A stretch of 64,000 bases of DNA from Pseudomonadaceae bacterium (GCA_030602315.1 JAUVZY010000005.1:62001-126000); one strand, 5' to 3'; positions 1 through 9,587 are shown, counted from the first letter of the stretch. Notes: a model not told the origin generated them from the letters alone. Program-made: numbers and translations.

Positions 1-56
1 TCAAATGGCCTCGGCCTTCCATCGGTTCGGACGGAACCCCGGGAGCGAGTATTCAC

Positions 57-1292
57 GTGCCGGCAATAAAACAACGGCAGGCGATCGAGCGGGCGCTGGC
101 CCATCCCTTGTCTCCGATCGACCCGACGCTGCGCGACGCCTTTCATCAGTACCAGCTGCAGCACTACGGGCGCCTGTTGCTGCTGGTGAATCTGCTCGCC
201 CAGCTGGCCTATCTGTCTTACGGCTTCGCGGATGCGGTGGTGCTCCAGGACCTGGGCTGGACCTCGCTGCAGGTGCGCCTGCTGGTGATCGGCACGATGC
301 TGCCGGTGGTGCTCGCGCTGTTTCGCTGGTGCCGCGATGTGCGCGTGCTGGATCTGGCGTTGCCGTTGCAGATTCTGGCGGCGGCGGTGGTCTGGTATGC
401 GCTGCTCTCCCAAAGCAACGAGCCGAGCATTCCGCATTATCTGTATGCCTCGCTGATCTTCATCGTGCTGGCCAATCTGTGCGTGCAGGTCGCCTTCCTG
501 CCGTCCTTGCTGGTGTCGCTGGCGATTTCGGCGGTGACCCTGTATGCCGCCTCCCAGGTCAACCATCAGGATTCGCGCGGCCTGCTGGTGTTCACCCTGG
601 TCTACCTGCCGGTGTTGTTCTTCAGCCTGTTCATGAGCCTGAGCACTACCCTCGATCGGCGCCGGGCGTTTCTGCGCACCGTGCTGCAAGAGCTGACCCA
701 GCAGGCGCTGAGCGAGGCCAACCAGCGCCTGCATGACCTGGCCCATACCGATCCGTTGACCGGCCTGGGCAACCGCCGTCACTTCGAGGAACTCAGTCAG
801 CGCGAGCTGGCCCAGGCGGCGCGCTATGGCCAGCCGTTGTGCGTGCTGATGCTCGATGCCGACCACTTCAAGCGCATCAATGACGGTCACGGCCATGACG
901 TGGGCGACGAAGTGCTGCGCCGCCTCGCCAGTACCTTGCGGGCTGAGCTGCGCGAGGGCGATGTGCTGGCGCGTTTTGGTGGCGAGGAGTTCGCCGTGCT
1001 GCTGCCTAACACCGCGCTGGCCGAAGCCGAGCAGGTGGCCGAGCGGCTGCGTGCCGCGGTGGTGCGCCAGTGCATCACCCTGGCCAGCGGGGCGCAGGTG
1101 CGCTTTACCATCTCCATCGGCGCCGCTCCCTTCGAAGGCACGCCTTGCGACCTGGGCGCCTTGCTCAAGGCCGCCGACACCGCCCTCTACAGGGCCAAGG
1201 CCGAGGGTCGCGACTGCGTCCGCGTCGCCTCGCAGGCGAGCGTGCTGGAGCATGCGGCGGCGAGTGCGGCGGCGAGTGCGGCAGTAGGCTAG
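57..1292 (+). CDS. Membrane-bound diguanylate cyclase (GGDEF)
   Basis: Predicted enzyme making the second messenger c-di-GMP from two GTP. Residues about 40-196 hold roughly six hydrophobic segments, so this is an integral-membrane sensor without a large periplasmic loop. The GGDEF domain follows: the active-site loop reads GGEEF at residues 308-312, and an RxxD inhibitory site (REGD, 299-302) lies five residues before it, so the protein should be active and product-inhibited. The start is GTG with a purine-rich stretch (gggagcgag) just upstream. No EAL or HD-GYP domain follows. A second diguanylate cyclase with an unrelated sensor lies 164 bp downstream on the same strand. The input signal is unknown. 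Confidence 0.9.
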   Translation: MPAIKQRQAIERALAHPLSPIDPTLRDAFHQYQLQHYGRLLLLVNLLAQLAYLSYGFADAVVLQDLGWTSLQVRLLVIGTMLPVVLALFRWCRDVRVLDLALPLQILAAAVVWYALLSQSNEPSIPHYLYASLIFIVLANLCVQVAFLPSLLVSLAISAVTLYAASQVNHQDSRGLLVFTLVYLPVLFFSLFMSLSTTLDRRRAFLRTVLQELTQQALSEANQRLHDLAHTDPLTGLGNRRHFEELSQRELAQAARYGQPLCVLMLDADHFKRINDGHGHDVGDEVLRRLASTLRAELREGDVLARFGGEEFAVLLPNTALAEAEQVAERLRAAVVRQCITLASGAQVRFTISIGAAPFEGTPCDLGALLKAADTALYRAKAEGRDCVRVASQASVLEHAAASAAASAAVG

Positions 1293-1456
1293 GGCCGCCT
1301 TCTCGCCGTGCATTGTCCCGGCGGGATGCTTGCGCCGCCGCCAGGCAGCCGTTAGCGTGACTCCCATCACACCAGTGCTAGAGCAGGTGGTCCAGGCGGC
1401 TGCCCGCTCCTGGGTCGTCGACGTCGAAACGGCCGCCGGGGGGGCAGGGACGCACG

Positions 1457-2953
1457 ATGCACCGAAACACGCTTATCAACACCAGGGCCGGGCTGCTGGC
1501 GGCACTGGTGCTGCTGGTCACCCTGGTGCCGATGTGGGGCTTTCTGCTGCATGGGCTCGGGCAGGAGCGGGCGCTGCTCAATCAGGCCGCGCGCAGCGAC
1601 GCGATGAACCTGGCAATCGCCTTCGAGGCGCACGTACGCAGCGTCATCCACCACGTCGACATGGTGCTGCTGCGCCTGCGCGAGGATCTGGAACAGGACC
1701 CGGAAGCCTTCGAGCGGCTGACTGGCGGTGCTGACCTGCACGAGGGATTGATCGCCCAGTTCTCCCTGATCGATGCCGACGGGCGCCTGGCCAAATCCAG
1801 CCTGGCGCCCGTGACCCGTCCGGTCGACCTGAGTGACCGGGAGCATTTTCGCGTGCATCGCGATGCACCCTCGGCCGATCGGCTGTTCATCAGCCGGCCG
1901 GTGCTCGGCCGGGTGTCGGGCATCTGGTCGATCCAGTTCACCCGCCCGGTCCAGCGCGACGGCGCGTTCGCCGGTGTGCTGGTGCTTTCGGTGCCGGTTG
2001 CACATTTTTCGGACTACTACCGCCAGATCAACCTCGGTGCGAACGGGCAAATCGCCCTGGTCGGCCTGGATCGCGTGCCGCGGGCGTTTGCCTCGGCGAC
2101 GGTCAACGAAGTCAGTCGTGTCATCGAGGCCGTCCCCGCCGACCGTCCCTATCTGGATCTGGCGAGACCGGCGAACGGCTTTCTCGAGGGCATCAGCGCG
2201 TTCGATGGCCGGGTGCGCCTCACCGCCTATCGCCGCCTCGATGGCCACCGGCTGGTGGTATTGGTCCAACTGCTGCCCGAGGACTATCTGGAGGCGTTCC
2301 AGCATCACCGTGTGTTGCTGTTGTGGTTCGCCTCCATCGTGACCGTTATCGTCGCCGGCGGGGTGCTGCTGGGGGCGGTGCTGGTTCGCCGACACCTGCT
2401 CGACGCCGTCGCCCTGCGCGATGCACACGCGCTGTTGCAGCGCATGATCGGCACCGACACCCTGACCGGCGCCGCCAGCCGCCGGCGGTTTCTCGAAGCC
2501 CTGAATGCCGAATACCTGCGCTCGTTGCGTCACGCCGAACCCTTGGCCCTGCTCATGCTCGACCTCGACCACTTCAAGGCGGTGAACGACACCTACGGCC
2601 ACCCGATCGGCGACGTGGTGCTCAAGGAGTTCGCCGCGCGTTGCCTGCAGGAGCTGCGCGCCAACGACATGCTCGGCCGTCTGGGCGGCGAGGAATTCGC
2701 CGTGCTGCTGCCACACACCGATGCCGAGGGCGCGCTGCGGGTGGCGGAAAAACTGCGCGCCCGGATCGGTGAGCAGGCCATGCCGACCCCCAAGGGCGAG
2801 GTCCGCATCACCGTCAGCATCGGCGCGGCGCTGCTCGGCGGCGAATCGCCCGAACAGTTCATCAGCCGGGCGGATACGGCGCTGTATGCGGCCAAGCAGC
2901 AGGGCCGCAACCGCGTCTGCCTCGCGCCGGATCACGCATTGGTTCTGGTCTGA
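1457..2953 (+). CDS. Diguanylate cyclase with periplasmic Cache-like sensor
   Basis: Second c-di-GMP synthase. One membrane segment (about 12-33), a periplasmic region of some 250 residues of the kind found in double-Cache (PDC) sensors, a second membrane segment (about 286-310), then GGDEF. The active-site loop is GGEEF (410-414) with an RxxD inhibitory site (RAND, 401-404). The motif LSDREHFRVH in the periplasmic part is typical of Cache domains of this class and recurs in a similar form in the diguanylate cyclase at 25327-26889. It shares little with its upstream neighbour outside the catalytic domain, so the two are not a simple recent tandem duplication. Ligand unknown. Confidence 0.9.
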   Translation: MHRNTLINTRAGLLAALVLLVTLVPMWGFLLHGLGQERALLNQAARSDAMNLAIAFEAHVRSVIHHVDMVLLRLREDLEQDPEAFERLTGGADLHEGLIAQFSLIDADGRLAKSSLAPVTRPVDLSDREHFRVHRDAPSADRLFISRPVLGRVSGIWSIQFTRPVQRDGAFAGVLVLSVPVAHFSDYYRQINLGANGQIALVGLDRVPRAFASATVNEVSRVIEAVPADRPYLDLARPANGFLEGISAFDGRVRLTAYRRLDGHRLVVLVQLLPEDYLEAFQHHRVLLLWFASIVTVIVAGGVLLGAVLVRRHLLDAVALRDAHALLQRMIGTDTLTGAASRRRFLEALNAEYLRSLRHAEPLALLMLDLDHFKAVNDTYGHPIGDVVLKEFAARCLQELRANDMLGRLGGEEFAVLLPHTDAEGALRVAEKLRARIGEQAMPTPKGEVRITVSIGAALLGGESPEQFISRADTALYAAKQQGRNRVCLAPDHALVLV

Positions 2954-3036
2954 CCGGTGGCGGCAGGCGCCCGAACCGGCGCTGCCGCGGACGAGGCCGG
3001 CGCGGTAGTCGCCTGCCGGGTAAAAATCGCAGGCAA

Positions 3037-3066
3037 CAAAAAACCGGCTCGGAGGCCGGTTTTTGT
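3037..3066. terminator. Bidirectional intrinsic terminator
   Basis: A GC-rich hairpin (aaccggc / gccggtt) is flanked by an A-run on the left and a T-run on the right, so it can work in both directions. It lies 84 bp after the diguanylate cyclase on the plus strand and about 35 bp after the end of tRNA-Phe on the minus strand. Confidence 0.8.
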
Positions 3067-3100
3067 TTTCGGTTGGTGTTGCACCACTCGAAGTAATTAG

Positions 3101-3176
3101 TGGTGCCCAGGGACGGAATCGAACCGCCGACACGGGGATTTTCAATCCCCTGCTCTACCAACTGAGCTACCTGGGC
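3101..3176 (-). tRNA. tRNA-Phe (anticodon GAA)
   Basis: A 76-nt tRNA with encoded CCA. The acceptor stem starts GCCCAGG and pairs with CCTGGGC before ACCA. The D arm contains AGCTCAGTTGG, the anticodon stem is GGGGA/TCCCC around loop TTGAAAA (anticodon GAA), and the T arm has GGTTCGATTCC. It is flanked by its own promoter and terminator, so it is a single-gene transcript. There is no integrase nearby and no repeated 3' end that would mark an occupied attachment site. Confidence 0.98.
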
Positions 3177-3186
3177 AACGGGGTCG

Positions 3187-3216
3187 TATTAAACGGATTC
3201 GAAGCGGGGGTGTCAA
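3187..3216 (-). promoter_or_regulatory. Sigma-70 promoter of tRNA-Phe
   Basis: On the minus strand a perfect -35 TTGACA (3211-3216) is followed after 18 bp by -10 TTAATA (3187-3192), about 11 bp before the first base of tRNA-Phe. An A/T-rich tract just upstream (around 3227-3240) could serve as an UP element. Confidence 0.8.
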
Positions 3217-3261
3217 GCGCCGCCGTGAAAAATTTTAACAGGGGCGGGCGTTTAGCGTTCC

Positions 3262-3285
3262 CCGATGGCGCCGAGGCGCCATCGG
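3262..3285. repeat. Perfect 24-nt inverted repeat after yggX
   Basis: An 11-bp perfect stem (ccgatggcgcc / ggcgccatcgg) with a 2-nt centre, 6 bp past the yggX stop. It could protect or end the asmA-mutY-yggX transcript, but no T-run follows on the minus strand, so it is not a textbook terminator. Confidence 0.6.
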
Positions 3286-3291
3286 AAGGGC

Positions 3292-3564
3292 TCAGGCGCT
3301 GGGCGGTACGTAGCCTTCGGCCTGGGCGTATTCCTCGCCGGAGAAGAACTTGTCCATCTCGCCCTGGAGGAACTTGCGGTCCTCGGCGTTCATCATGTTC
3401 AGCCGGCGCTCGTTGATCAGCATGGTCTGGTGTTTCTGCCACTCGTCCCAGGCCTGTTTGGAAATGTTCTGGTAGATGTCTTCGCCTTTCGGGCCCGGGA
3501 AGGGCGGGCGGTCCAGGCCGGGAAGGTCCTGTTGATGCTTGCGGCAGTGGACGGTACGGGTCAT
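3292..3564 (-). CDS. yggX: Fe(2+)-trafficking / oxidative damage protection protein YggX
   Basis: Small cytosolic protein (90 aa, usual family length) thought to help supply iron to, or protect, Fe-S enzymes under oxidative stress. The start [10 protein letters not shown] with its conserved Cys7, the segment [10 protein letters not shown] and the helix INERRLNMM are family hallmarks. Its ATG overlaps the stop of mutY by 4 bp (ATGA), so translation is probably coupled. Pairing with mutY, whose product carries a [4Fe-4S] cluster and acts on oxidised DNA, is conserved in gammaproteobacteria. Confidence 0.95.
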   Translation of the reverse strand: MTRTVHCRKHQQDLPGLDRPPFPGPKGEDIYQNISKQAWDEWQKHQTMLINERRLNMMNAEDRKFLQGEMDKFFSGEEYAQAEGYVPPSA

Positions 3565-4628
3565 GCGCTTTCTCCTGGGTTCAGGATGTCGGCCGCGCGC
3601 TCGAGCAGGGTCTTGACCGGGGCGGCCAGGCCAAGGCGCGGCGGGGAGGCGAGGTTATACCAGAGCCAGTCGCCCTCGGCCATTTGCACTGCCGCCCCTT
3701 CGGTGCGCACCAGCCAGGGCTCGATGTGCAGTTGGAAATGACTGAAGGTGTGGCTCAGGCCAGCCAGCGGCTGGCGCTCGCCCAGTTGCAGGGCGTGGCG
3801 CTGGGCCAGCGCTTCGAGGGCTTTAAGGTCGGCGATTTCCGGCAGGCTCCAGAGGCCGCCCCATAGGCCGGTCGAGGGCCGCCGGTAGAGCAGGATCTCC
3901 CCGGCCGGATTGCTCAACAGCGGCATCAGGGTGTGCTTTTGCGGCAGCGCCTTGCGCGGTTTGGCCTCGGGGTAGGCGGTTTCCCGGCCCAGGGCGTGGG
4001 CGCGGCAGCCGCTCTGCAGCGGGCAGAGCAGGCAGCTGGGTTTGCTGCGGGTGCACAGCGTGGCACCCAGGTCCATCATCGCCTGGGTGTAATGGTTGAC
4101 CCGCTCCTCGGGGGTGAAGGCTTCGGCCGCCTGCCAGAGTGCCCGGGCCACCGCCGGCTCGCCGGGGTAGCCGGCCTGCGCCAGGTAGCGCGCCAGCACG
4201 CGCTTGACGTTGCCATCCAGGATCGGGGCGCGCAGGCCCATGGAGATGCTGGCGATGGCGCCAGCGGTGGAGCGGCCGATGCCAGGCAGCTCGGCCAGCG
4301 CCTCCACCGAGCGGGGGAATTGGCCGGCGTGCTGCTCGACCACGAGCTTTGCGGTCTTGTGCAGGTTGCGCGCCCGGCTGTAGTAGCCGAGCCCGGTCCA
4401 CAGGTGCAGCACTTCGTCTTCGGAGGCGCTGGCCAGGGCCTCGACCGTGGGCAGCGCGTCCATGAAGCGTTGGTAATAGGCCAGCACGGTGGCGACCTGG
4501 GTCTGCTGCAGCATGATTTCCGAGACCCACACCCGGTAGGGGGTGATGTCCTGCTGCCAGGGCAGATCCTTGCGTCCGTGCCGGTCGAACCACTCCAGCA
4601 CGGCCGTGCTGAAGGCGTTGGGGCTCAT
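3561..4628 (-). CDS. mutY: A/G-specific adenine DNA glycosylase MutY
   Basis: Base-excision repair enzyme that removes adenine mispaired with 8-oxoguanine. The catalytic residues are in their standard places: Glu37 in [10 protein letters not shown] and Asp138 in ILDGNVKRV, after the helix-hairpin-helix ([11 protein letters not shown]). The [4Fe-4S] cluster ligands are Cys192, 199, 202 and 208 (C-x6-C-x2-C-x5-C). The C-terminal part, from about 225, is the NUDIX-like 8-oxoG recognition domain. At 355 aa it has normal length. The gene overlaps asmA upstream by 4 bp and yggX downstream by 4 bp, a tightly coupled three-gene operon. Confidence 0.97.
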   Translation of the reverse strand: MSPNAFSTAVLEWFDRHGRKDLPWQQDITPYRVWVSEIMLQQTQVATVLAYYQRFMDALPTVEALASASEDEVLHLWTGLGYYSRARNLHKTAKLVVEQHAGQFPRSVEALAELPGIGRSTAGAIASISMGLRAPILDGNVKRVLARYLAQAGYPGEPAVARALWQAAEAFTPEERVNHYTQAMMDLGATLCTRSKPSCLLCPLQSGCRAHALGRETAYPEAKPRKALPQKHTLMPLLSNPAGEILLYRRPSTGLWGGLWSLPEIADLKALEALAQRHALQLGERQPLAGLSHTFSHFQLHIEPWLVRTEGAAVQMAEGDWLWYNLASPPRLGLAAPVKTLLERAADILNPGESA

Positions 4629-6820
4629 CGTCCGAACAGCCCCTTGAGTGCGTCTTTCAGTTCCGGGCTGACCTTGTCGCCGAGCTTCTCTTCGATCTTC
4701 TCGTTGAGTTTCTCGCCGGCGAGCTTGCCGGCGACCTTGCCCAGGCCCTGTTCATCGACGCGGCAGGCGCGCGCGCCCAGCTCCAGCGGCCCGCGGCAGC
4801 GCAGCGGCCACTCCAGGCCGACGTAGCGCTGGTTCACCTGGCAGGCGGGGTCGGGCATGTCGCTCTTGTCGCCCTCGATGATGGTGGCGATGCGGTAGTC
4901 CATGCCCAGGACGCGCAGGTCGATGTCGCCGCTGCCTTTGACCGTCAGCCCGGGAATCGAGACCAGCAGGTCGCGGTTGCTGGCCACGCCGTTCTGGATG
5001 CCGAGCGTGCCGGTCAGCTGGCGGAACGGCGTGTCGCGGCCGCGCGGCTCGCCGGCCAGGGGCTTGCGGTTGAGCGTGGCGATGGCGCGGCACAGTTGCT
5101 GTTCGAGGTTGGCATCGACCAGCACGCCGTTGTTCACCGCAAAGCTCAGCGAGCCGTTGAGGTTGTCGACCCACACCTTCTGGCTGTTGCCCTGGGTGTG
5201 CAGGCTGGTGTTCAGCGTGAGCAGGCCCTTGATCACCACCTCCTGGTTCTGCGCGTTGAGCAGGGGCTCCAGCGGCACGTCGGTGAGGCGCTTCTGCACG
5301 CTGATCTGCGGCACCGCCGGGCGCACGTCGAGGCGTGCGTTGGACTCGACCGCGCCGCCGAACAGCCGGCCGCGCAGTTCCTCGAGTTGCAGCAGGCCGC
5401 CGGCGCTGCGGGCCTTGAGGGTGAACTCGTCGAGCGGCAGCTGGTTGATCGTCAGCTGATTGAGCGTGAGGTTCAGGCGGCTGTCGAGCGTGCGCAACGG
5501 CTCCAGTGGCAGGGCAGGCTCGTCCTTCCAGGCGTGCTGGGTGGGCTTGTCCGGCAGCGGGCTGGTGCCGGCGCCGGCCAGAGCGGCCTTGTCGCCGGCC
5601 TGGCTGCGCGAGGCCTTCTGCGCCTGCTCCTTCTCGCTGGGCGGTGGCAGGTAGCGGTCGAGATCGAGGCGATCGCCCTTGAGGTTCACGCGCAGCGCCT
5701 GGGTTTCGAAGTTGTCGATGGCGATCCGCCCGCTGAGGCTGGTGTCGTCGACTTGCAGCTTGAGCTCATCGAGCGCCAGGGCCTTGCTGCTGCCGGTCAG
5801 CCGGGTGACCAGTTCGACCCGCTGCAGCGCCTTGGGATCGGCCATCGGCGGCAATTCCTGGCCCAGTTCGCGCAGCAGGGCGGTCAGGTCGAATGGGGCG
5901 ATGGACAGGTTGCCGGAAACCTTGGGTTCGCCGGTCAGGTCGCGGGCGGCGAGCTGGCCGAGCCCGCGCAGCTGATTGACGCTGACTTTCAGGCTGTTGA
6001 GCTCGGCCAGTTGCGCGGCCAGGTCGACCAGCAGCTCGCCCTGCAGGTTGTAGGTAAGCGTCTTGCCCTTGAGCGGTTCGCCGGATACTTCACCGGAGAG
6101 CAGCAGGCCTTCGAGCTGATAGCGCTTGAGCTCGGTATCGAAGCGCAGCGCGCCGTTGAGCACGCTGCTGGCGCGCAGCACCGGCTGGTTGGTGCCGAAG
6201 AAGGCGCTTAATTTCAGGGGAATCGGCGCGCCCTCGCGGATGGCGCCGGTGCTCAGTTCGATGCCGTCGACGGTCAGGCTCTGGCCGCTGCGGGCGTCCT
6301 GATAGCTTACCCGTGCATCGCTGACGGTCAGGCTGTCGATGTCCAGCGCCAGTGGGCGGCGTGGTTCGCTGGCCGGCTCGCCGGTCGGCGGGGTGTCCGG
6401 CTTCGCTTCGCCGGTGGGGCGCTGGCCAATGCCTTCCCAGTTGCCGCGACCCTTCGCATCGCGCACCAGGTTCAGGTCCAGGCCGTTGACGCGGATGTCG
6501 CTCATCTGGATCTCGCGGCGCAGCAGCGGCATCACCCGCACCGAGAAGCCCAGCATGCGCAGGCTGGCCAGTGGCTGGTCCGGGGTCTGCGCGGCGGCGA
6601 GGGTGGTGTCGTGCAGTTCCAGGCCGAGCCAGGGGAACAGGCTCCAGCCGATGTCGCCGTCGATGTTCAGCTCCAGCCCGGCCTTGTCGCGGGCGAGCTG
6701 GCGGATCTCGTCCTTGTAGTCGTTCGGATCGAGCAGGTTGGTCAGCGCGAAGCCGAGCGCCACGATCAGCAACAGCAGCCCCAGGACGACCAGTCCCACG
6801 ATTTTGCCGAGCGCTTTCAT
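4625..6820 (-). CDS. AsmA family protein
   Basis: Large envelope protein (731 aa) anchored by an N-terminal membrane segment (about 5-25), with the remainder predicted periplasmic. The AsmA N-terminal signature is visible: a short post-membrane segment DPNDYKDEI, then the [15 protein letters not shown] motif. The C-terminal region (lists of [15 protein letters not shown] and GSGDIDL type) is the AsmA-like C domain. The family forms bridge-like proteins linked to phospholipid transport and outer-membrane assembly. The reading frame stays open far upstream, but the family N-terminus fixes the ATG at 6820. It is the first gene of the asmA-mutY-yggX operon. A second, more divergent AsmA-type gene lies at 11391. 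Confidence 0.93.
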   Translation of the reverse strand: MKALGKIVGLVVLGLLLLIVALGFALTNLLDPNDYKDEIRQLARDKAGLELNIDGDIGWSLFPWLGLELHDTTLAAAQTPDQPLASLRMLGFSVRVMPLLRREIQMSDIRVNGLDLNLVRDAKGRGNWEGIGQRPTGEAKPDTPPTGEPASEPRRPLALDIDSLTVSDARVSYQDARSGQSLTVDGIELSTGAIREGAPIPLKLSAFFGTNQPVLRASSVLNGALRFDTELKRYQLEGLLLSGEVSGEPLKGKTLTYNLQGELLVDLAAQLAELNSLKVSVNQLRGLGQLAARDLTGEPKVSGNLSIAPFDLTALLRELGQELPPMADPKALQRVELVTRLTGSSKALALDELKLQVDDTSLSGRIAIDNFETQALRVNLKGDRLDLDRYLPPPSEKEQAQKASRSQAGDKAALAGAGTSPLPDKPTQHAWKDEPALPLEPLRTLDSRLNLTLNQLTINQLPLDEFTLKARSAGGLLQLEELRGRLFGGAVESNARLDVRPAVPQISVQKRLTDVPLEPLLNAQNQEVVIKGLLTLNTSLHTQGNSQKVWVDNLNGSLSFAVNNGVLVDANLEQQLCRAIATLNRKPLAGEPRGRDTPFRQLTGTLGIQNGVASNRDLLVSIPGLTVKGSGDIDLRVLGMDYRIATIIEGDKSDMPDPACQVNQRYVGLEWPLRCRGPLELGARACRVDEQGLGKVAGKLAGEKLNEKIEEKLGDKVSPELKDALKGLFGR

Positions 6821-6918
6821 GCCAAGTCCTTGTGTGTTTCGCAGAGCTTTCGAGTATAGCGCCGGGCGGGACGGGGGATAGGGCTGGCGGGCGACTGGTG
6901 TGCAGCGGTTCGCGTCGA

Positions 6919-7317
6919 TCAGAGCGGATCGAGCGGCAAGTGCGCGCGGGCGGCGAAGGCGCGGGCTTCCAGGTGGTTGTTCGGTGCGGCCAGGTGCAAC
7001 ACGCAGCCGGCGTCGCGGGCCAGGCGGCGGGCTTCGTCGACCAGGCGCTGGGCCACGCCGCGGCGGCGGGTCACCTTGCGCACGCACAGGTGCGACAGCT
7101 GCCAGACGGTCTCGCCGCGCACTAGCAGCGCCGCGCCGAGCAGGCGGTCGTTGAAGCGTCCGGCGATCAGCGTGCCGCTGGCGAGGCCGTGCTCGATCAG
7201 GCTGGCCGCGTCGGCGTAGGGCGCCAGCAGCCAGTCGGGGGCGTCGGCGTAGATCTTCGCCAGGTCGGTGCGGTCCTGTGCGCTGGGCGTGGCAACGGCT
7301 TCGACGAAAACGGGCAT
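6919..7317 (-). CDS. panM: GNAT protein of the PanZ (PanM) acetyl-CoA sensor type
   Basis: 132-residue single-domain GNAT protein. It resembles Escherichia coli PanM/PanZ, the factor that promotes self-cleavage of aspartate decarboxylase PanD and senses acetyl-CoA. Shared segments are an early DRTDLAKIY, the strand RFNDRLLGAAL, and the acetyl-CoA loop VRKVTRRRGV(A)QRL. No panD is nearby, so the link to pantothenate synthesis rests on similarity alone; it could instead be an ordinary N-acetyltransferase. It is transcribed divergently from hisB across a 118-bp gap. Confidence 0.75.
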   Translation of the reverse strand: MPVFVEAVATPSAQDRTDLAKIYADAPDWLLAPYADAASLIEHGLASGTLIAGRFNDRLLGAALLVRGETVWQLSHLCVRKVTRRRGVAQRLVDEARRLARDAGCVLHLAAPNNHLEARAFAARAHLPLDPL

Positions 7318-7393
7318 GGCGGGGCTCCTTGGCGGGTGGCGCAGTGTACTGCCGGGCGCCGAACGCCGGTAGCCGGGGGCATGGCACGGCGCC

Positions 7394-7399
7394 TATAAT
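7394..7399 (+). promoter_or_regulatory. Candidate -10 box of the his operon
   Basis: A consensus TATAAT stands 36 bp before the hisB ATG, which would give a leader of about 30 nt. No good -35 element is visible 17 bp upstream. There is no His-rich leader peptide or attenuator, in contrast to enterobacterial his operons. Confidence 0.5.
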
Positions 7400-7435
7400 G
7401 CGGCCCTTTTCCCGAACGCTTTTGTGGAGCAGGTG

Positions 7436-8029
7436 ATGGCCGAACGTACGGCGTCCGTCGAGCGCAACACCCTGGAAACCCGGATCAAGGCCACCGTCAA
7501 TCTGGACGGTACCGGCAAGGCCCGGTTCGACATCGGCGTGCCCTTTCTCGAGCACATGCTGGATCAGATCGCCCGTCACGGGCTGATCGACCTGGACATC
7601 GAATGCAAGGGCGATCTGCACATCGACGACCACCATACTGTCGAGGATGTCGGCATCACCCTCGGCCAGGCCTTCGCCAAGGCCGTGGGCGACAAGAAGG
7701 GCATGACCCGCTACGGGCACTCCTACGTGCCGCTGGACGAGGCGCTGTCGCGCGTGGTGGTGGACTTCTCCGGCCGCCCCGGGCTGACCATGCACGTGCC
7801 TTACACCCGCGCGATGGTCGGCGGCTTCGACGTCGACCTGTTCCAGGAATTCTTCCAGGGCTTCGTCAACCACGCCCAGGTGACCCTGCACATCGACAAC
7901 CTGCGCGGCACCAATACCCACCACCAGATCGAGACGGTGTTCAAGGCCTTCGGCCGCGCGCTGCGCATGGCGCTGGAGCTCGACCCGCGCATGGCCGGGC
8001 AGATGCCCTCGACCAAGGGGTGCCTGTAA
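7436..8029 (+). CDS. hisB: Imidazoleglycerol-phosphate dehydratase HisB
   Basis: Dehydrates imidazole-glycerol phosphate to imidazole-acetol phosphate in histidine synthesis. It is the monofunctional 197-residue form; no N-terminal histidinol-phosphatase domain is present. Metal-binding motifs of the family are visible: [21 protein letters not shown] near the middle, and GTNTHHQIE near the C-terminus. I chose the ATG at 7436 because GGAG lies 6 bp upstream; the frame is open back to a GTG at 7424. Its stop overlaps the hisH start by one base (taATG). Confidence 0.97.
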   Translation: MAERTASVERNTLETRIKATVNLDGTGKARFDIGVPFLEHMLDQIARHGLIDLDIECKGDLHIDDHHTVEDVGITLGQAFAKAVGDKKGMTRYGHSYVPLDEALSRVVVDFSGRPGLTMHVPYTRAMVGGFDVDLFQEFFQGFVNHAQVTLHIDNLRGTNTHHQIETVFKAFGRALRMALELDPRMAGQMPSTKGCL

Positions 8030-8667
8030 TGCAGACGGTTGCCGTCATCGACTACGGCATGGGCAACCTGCACTCGGTGGCCAAGGCGCTCGAGCACGTC
8101 GGCGCCGGGCGGGTGCTGGTGACCAGCGACGCCCAGGTGATCCGCGAGGCCGACCGGGTGGTGTTCCCCGGGGTCGGCGCGATCCGCGACTGCATGGCGG
8201 AAATCCGCCGGCTGGGGTTCGACGCACTGGTGCGTGAAGTCAGCGCCGACCGCCCGTTTCTCGGCATCTGCGTCGGCATGCAGGCGCTGATGGAGCACAG
8301 CGAAGAGAACGGCGGGGTGGATGCCATCGGCCTGTTCCCCGGCCAGGTGCGCTTCTTCGGCAAGGATCTTGTCGAGGACGGCGAGCACCTGAAGGTGCCG
8401 CACATGGGCTGGAACGAGGTCAAGCAGGCGGTCGAGCATCCGCTGTGGCACAGCATTCCGGACAACGGCCGCTTCTACTTCGTGCACAGCTATTACATCG
8501 AGGCCGGCAACCCGCGCCAGGTGGTCGGTCGCGGCCACTACGGCAAGGATTTTGCCGCCGCGCTGGCCGAAGGCTCGCGCTTTGCCGTGCAGTTCCACCC
8601 GGAAAAGAGCCACACCCACGGCCTGCAGCTGTTGCAGAATTTCGCCGCCTGGGATGGCCGCTGGTAA
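8029..8667 (+). CDS. hisH: Imidazole glycerol phosphate synthase, glutaminase subunit HisH
   Basis: Class-I glutamine amidotransferase (212 aa) that frees ammonia from glutamine and channels it to HisF. The nucleophile is Cys81 in LGICVGMQ, and the His190/Glu192 pair sits in VQFHPEKS. The interface segment HMGWNEV is present. The ATG shares its A with the hisB stop codon, so translation is coupled. Its partner HisF is encoded two genes downstream, with hisA in between. Confidence 0.97.
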   Translation: MQTVAVIDYGMGNLHSVAKALEHVGAGRVLVTSDAQVIREADRVVFPGVGAIRDCMAEIRRLGFDALVREVSADRPFLGICVGMQALMEHSEENGGVDAIGLFPGQVRFFGKDLVEDGEHLKVPHMGWNEVKQAVEHPLWHSIPDNGRFYFVHSYYIEAGNPRQVVGRGHYGKDFAAALAEGSRFAVQFHPEKSHTHGLQLLQNFAAWDGRW

Positions 8668-8677
8668 CAACTCCCAC

Positions 8678-8705
8678 GGTGGAAAACGCTGCGCGGTTTT
8701 CCACC
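8678..8705 (+). repeat. REP-like palindrome, copy 1 (hisH-hisA gap)
   Basis: A 10-bp perfect stem (ggtggaaaac / gttttccacc) around an 8-nt loop (gctgcgcg), followed by ctacg. It fills the start of the 98-bp hisH-hisA gap. The same structure recurs at 9560-9587 with a compensating base-pair change, and in a diverged inverted form at 9517-9543. Confidence 0.8.
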
Positions 8706-8765
8706 CTACGCTGAATTCGCCTGTGCCTGCTTCCTTCAGCGGGCCGGGCCAGAGGAAGTCTCAAG

Positions 8766-9509
8766 ATGCTGATTATCCCCGCAATCGATCTGAAGGACGG
8801 CGCCTGCGTGCGTCTGCGCCAGGGCCTGATGGACGACGCCACGGTGTTCTCCGATGACCCGGTGGCCATGGCTGCCAAGTGGGTGCAGGCCGGCTGCCGT
8901 CGCCTGCACCTGGTGGATCTGAATGGCGCATTCGAGGGCCAGCCGGTCAACGGCGAGGTGGTCACCGCCATCGCCAGGCGCTACCCCGACCTGCCGATCC
9001 AGATCGGTGGTGGCATCCGCTCGCTGGAAACCATCGAGCACTATGTGCGCGCGGGCGTCAGCTACGTGATCATCGGCACCAAGGCGGTCAAACAGCCGGA
9101 GTTCGTCGGCGAAGCCTGCCGCGCCTTCCCGGGCAAGGTGATCGTCGGCCTGGATGCCAAGGACGGTTTCGTCGCCACCGACGGCTGGGCGGAAGTGTCC
9201 AGCGTGCAGGCCGTGGACCTGGCGCGGCGCTTCGAGGCTGACGGCGTCTCGGCGATCGTCTACACCGACATCGCCAAGGACGGCATGATGCAGGGCTGCA
9301 ACGTCGAGGCCACCGTGGCCCTGGCCAACGCCAGCCGGATTCCGGTGATCGCCTCTGGCGGCATCCACAATATCGGCGACATCCAGAAGCTGCTCGACAC
9401 CAACACCCCCGGCATCATCGGCGCCATCACCGGCCGCGCCATCTACGAGGGCACCCTCGACGTGGCCGAAGCCCAGGCGCTGTGCGATCTGAAGCTGAAA
9501 GACGAGTAA
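8766..9509 (+). CDS. hisA: ProFAR isomerase HisA
   Basis: Beta/alpha-barrel enzyme that isomerises ProFAR to PRFAR. The expected acid/base aspartates are Asp8 (PAIDLKDG) and Asp130 (GLDAKDG), one in each half-barrel. The phosphate loops QIGGGIRS and ASGGIHN are intact. Length is normal at 247 aa. It is separated from hisH by 98 bp and from hisF by 96 bp, and both gaps carry REP-like palindromes, unlike the overlapping hisB-hisH junction. Confidence 0.97.
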   Translation: MLIIPAIDLKDGACVRLRQGLMDDATVFSDDPVAMAAKWVQAGCRRLHLVDLNGAFEGQPVNGEVVTAIARRYPDLPIQIGGGIRSLETIEHYVRAGVSYVIIGTKAVKQPEFVGEACRAFPGKVIVGLDAKDGFVATDGWAEVSSVQAVDLARRFEADGVSAIVYTDIAKDGMMQGCNVEATVALANASRIPVIASGGIHNIGDIQKLLDTNTPGIIGAITGRAIYEGTLDVAEAQALCDLKLKDE

Positions 9510-9516
9510 GCCGTAA

Positions 9517-9543
9517 GGTGGACCGCGGCTCCGCGTGTCCGCC
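9517..9543 (-). repeat. REP-like palindrome, diverged and inverted copy (hisA-hisF gap)
   Basis: GGTGGAC ... GTCCGCC (one G:T pair) with an inner cgcg/cgcg stem. The conserved flank cgtaaggtgg is on its left side, whereas copies 1 and 2 carry the matching ccaccctacg on the right, so it is inverted relative to copy 2, 17 bp away. Confidence 0.6.
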
Positions 9544-9559
9544 GTGTATTCGGTGACCT

Positions 9560-9587
9560 GGTGGACAACGCTGCGCGGTTGTCCACC
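9560..9587 (+). repeat. REP-like palindrome, copy 2 (hisA-hisF gap)
   Basis: 10-bp perfect stem (ggtggacaac / gttgtccacc) with the same loop (gctgcgcg) and right flank (ctacg) as copy 1. One base pair differs from copy 1 and both arms changed together. The element ends 18 bp before the hisF ATG, and its right flank runs into the probable ribosome binding site (gagagag). Confidence 0.8.

Noticed and set aside
1367..3145. A 592-codon minus-strand frame opposite the second diguanylate cyclase
   Set aside because: It overlaps the tRNA-Phe region and a gene with complete Cache and GGDEF motifs; it has no recognisable domain.
3101..3176. tRNA-Phe as an attachment site for an integrated island
   Set aside because: No integrase gene, no repeat of the tRNA 3' end and normal core genes on both sides.
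7400..7435. Histidine attenuator or leader peptide before hisB
   Set aside because: The leader is about 30 nt, with no run of His codons and no terminator hairpin.
6821..7924. Upstream extension of the asmA frame toward hisB
   Set aside because: The AsmA N-terminal membrane anchor begins at the ATG at 6820; the extension runs antisense to hisB and through the PanZ-type gene.
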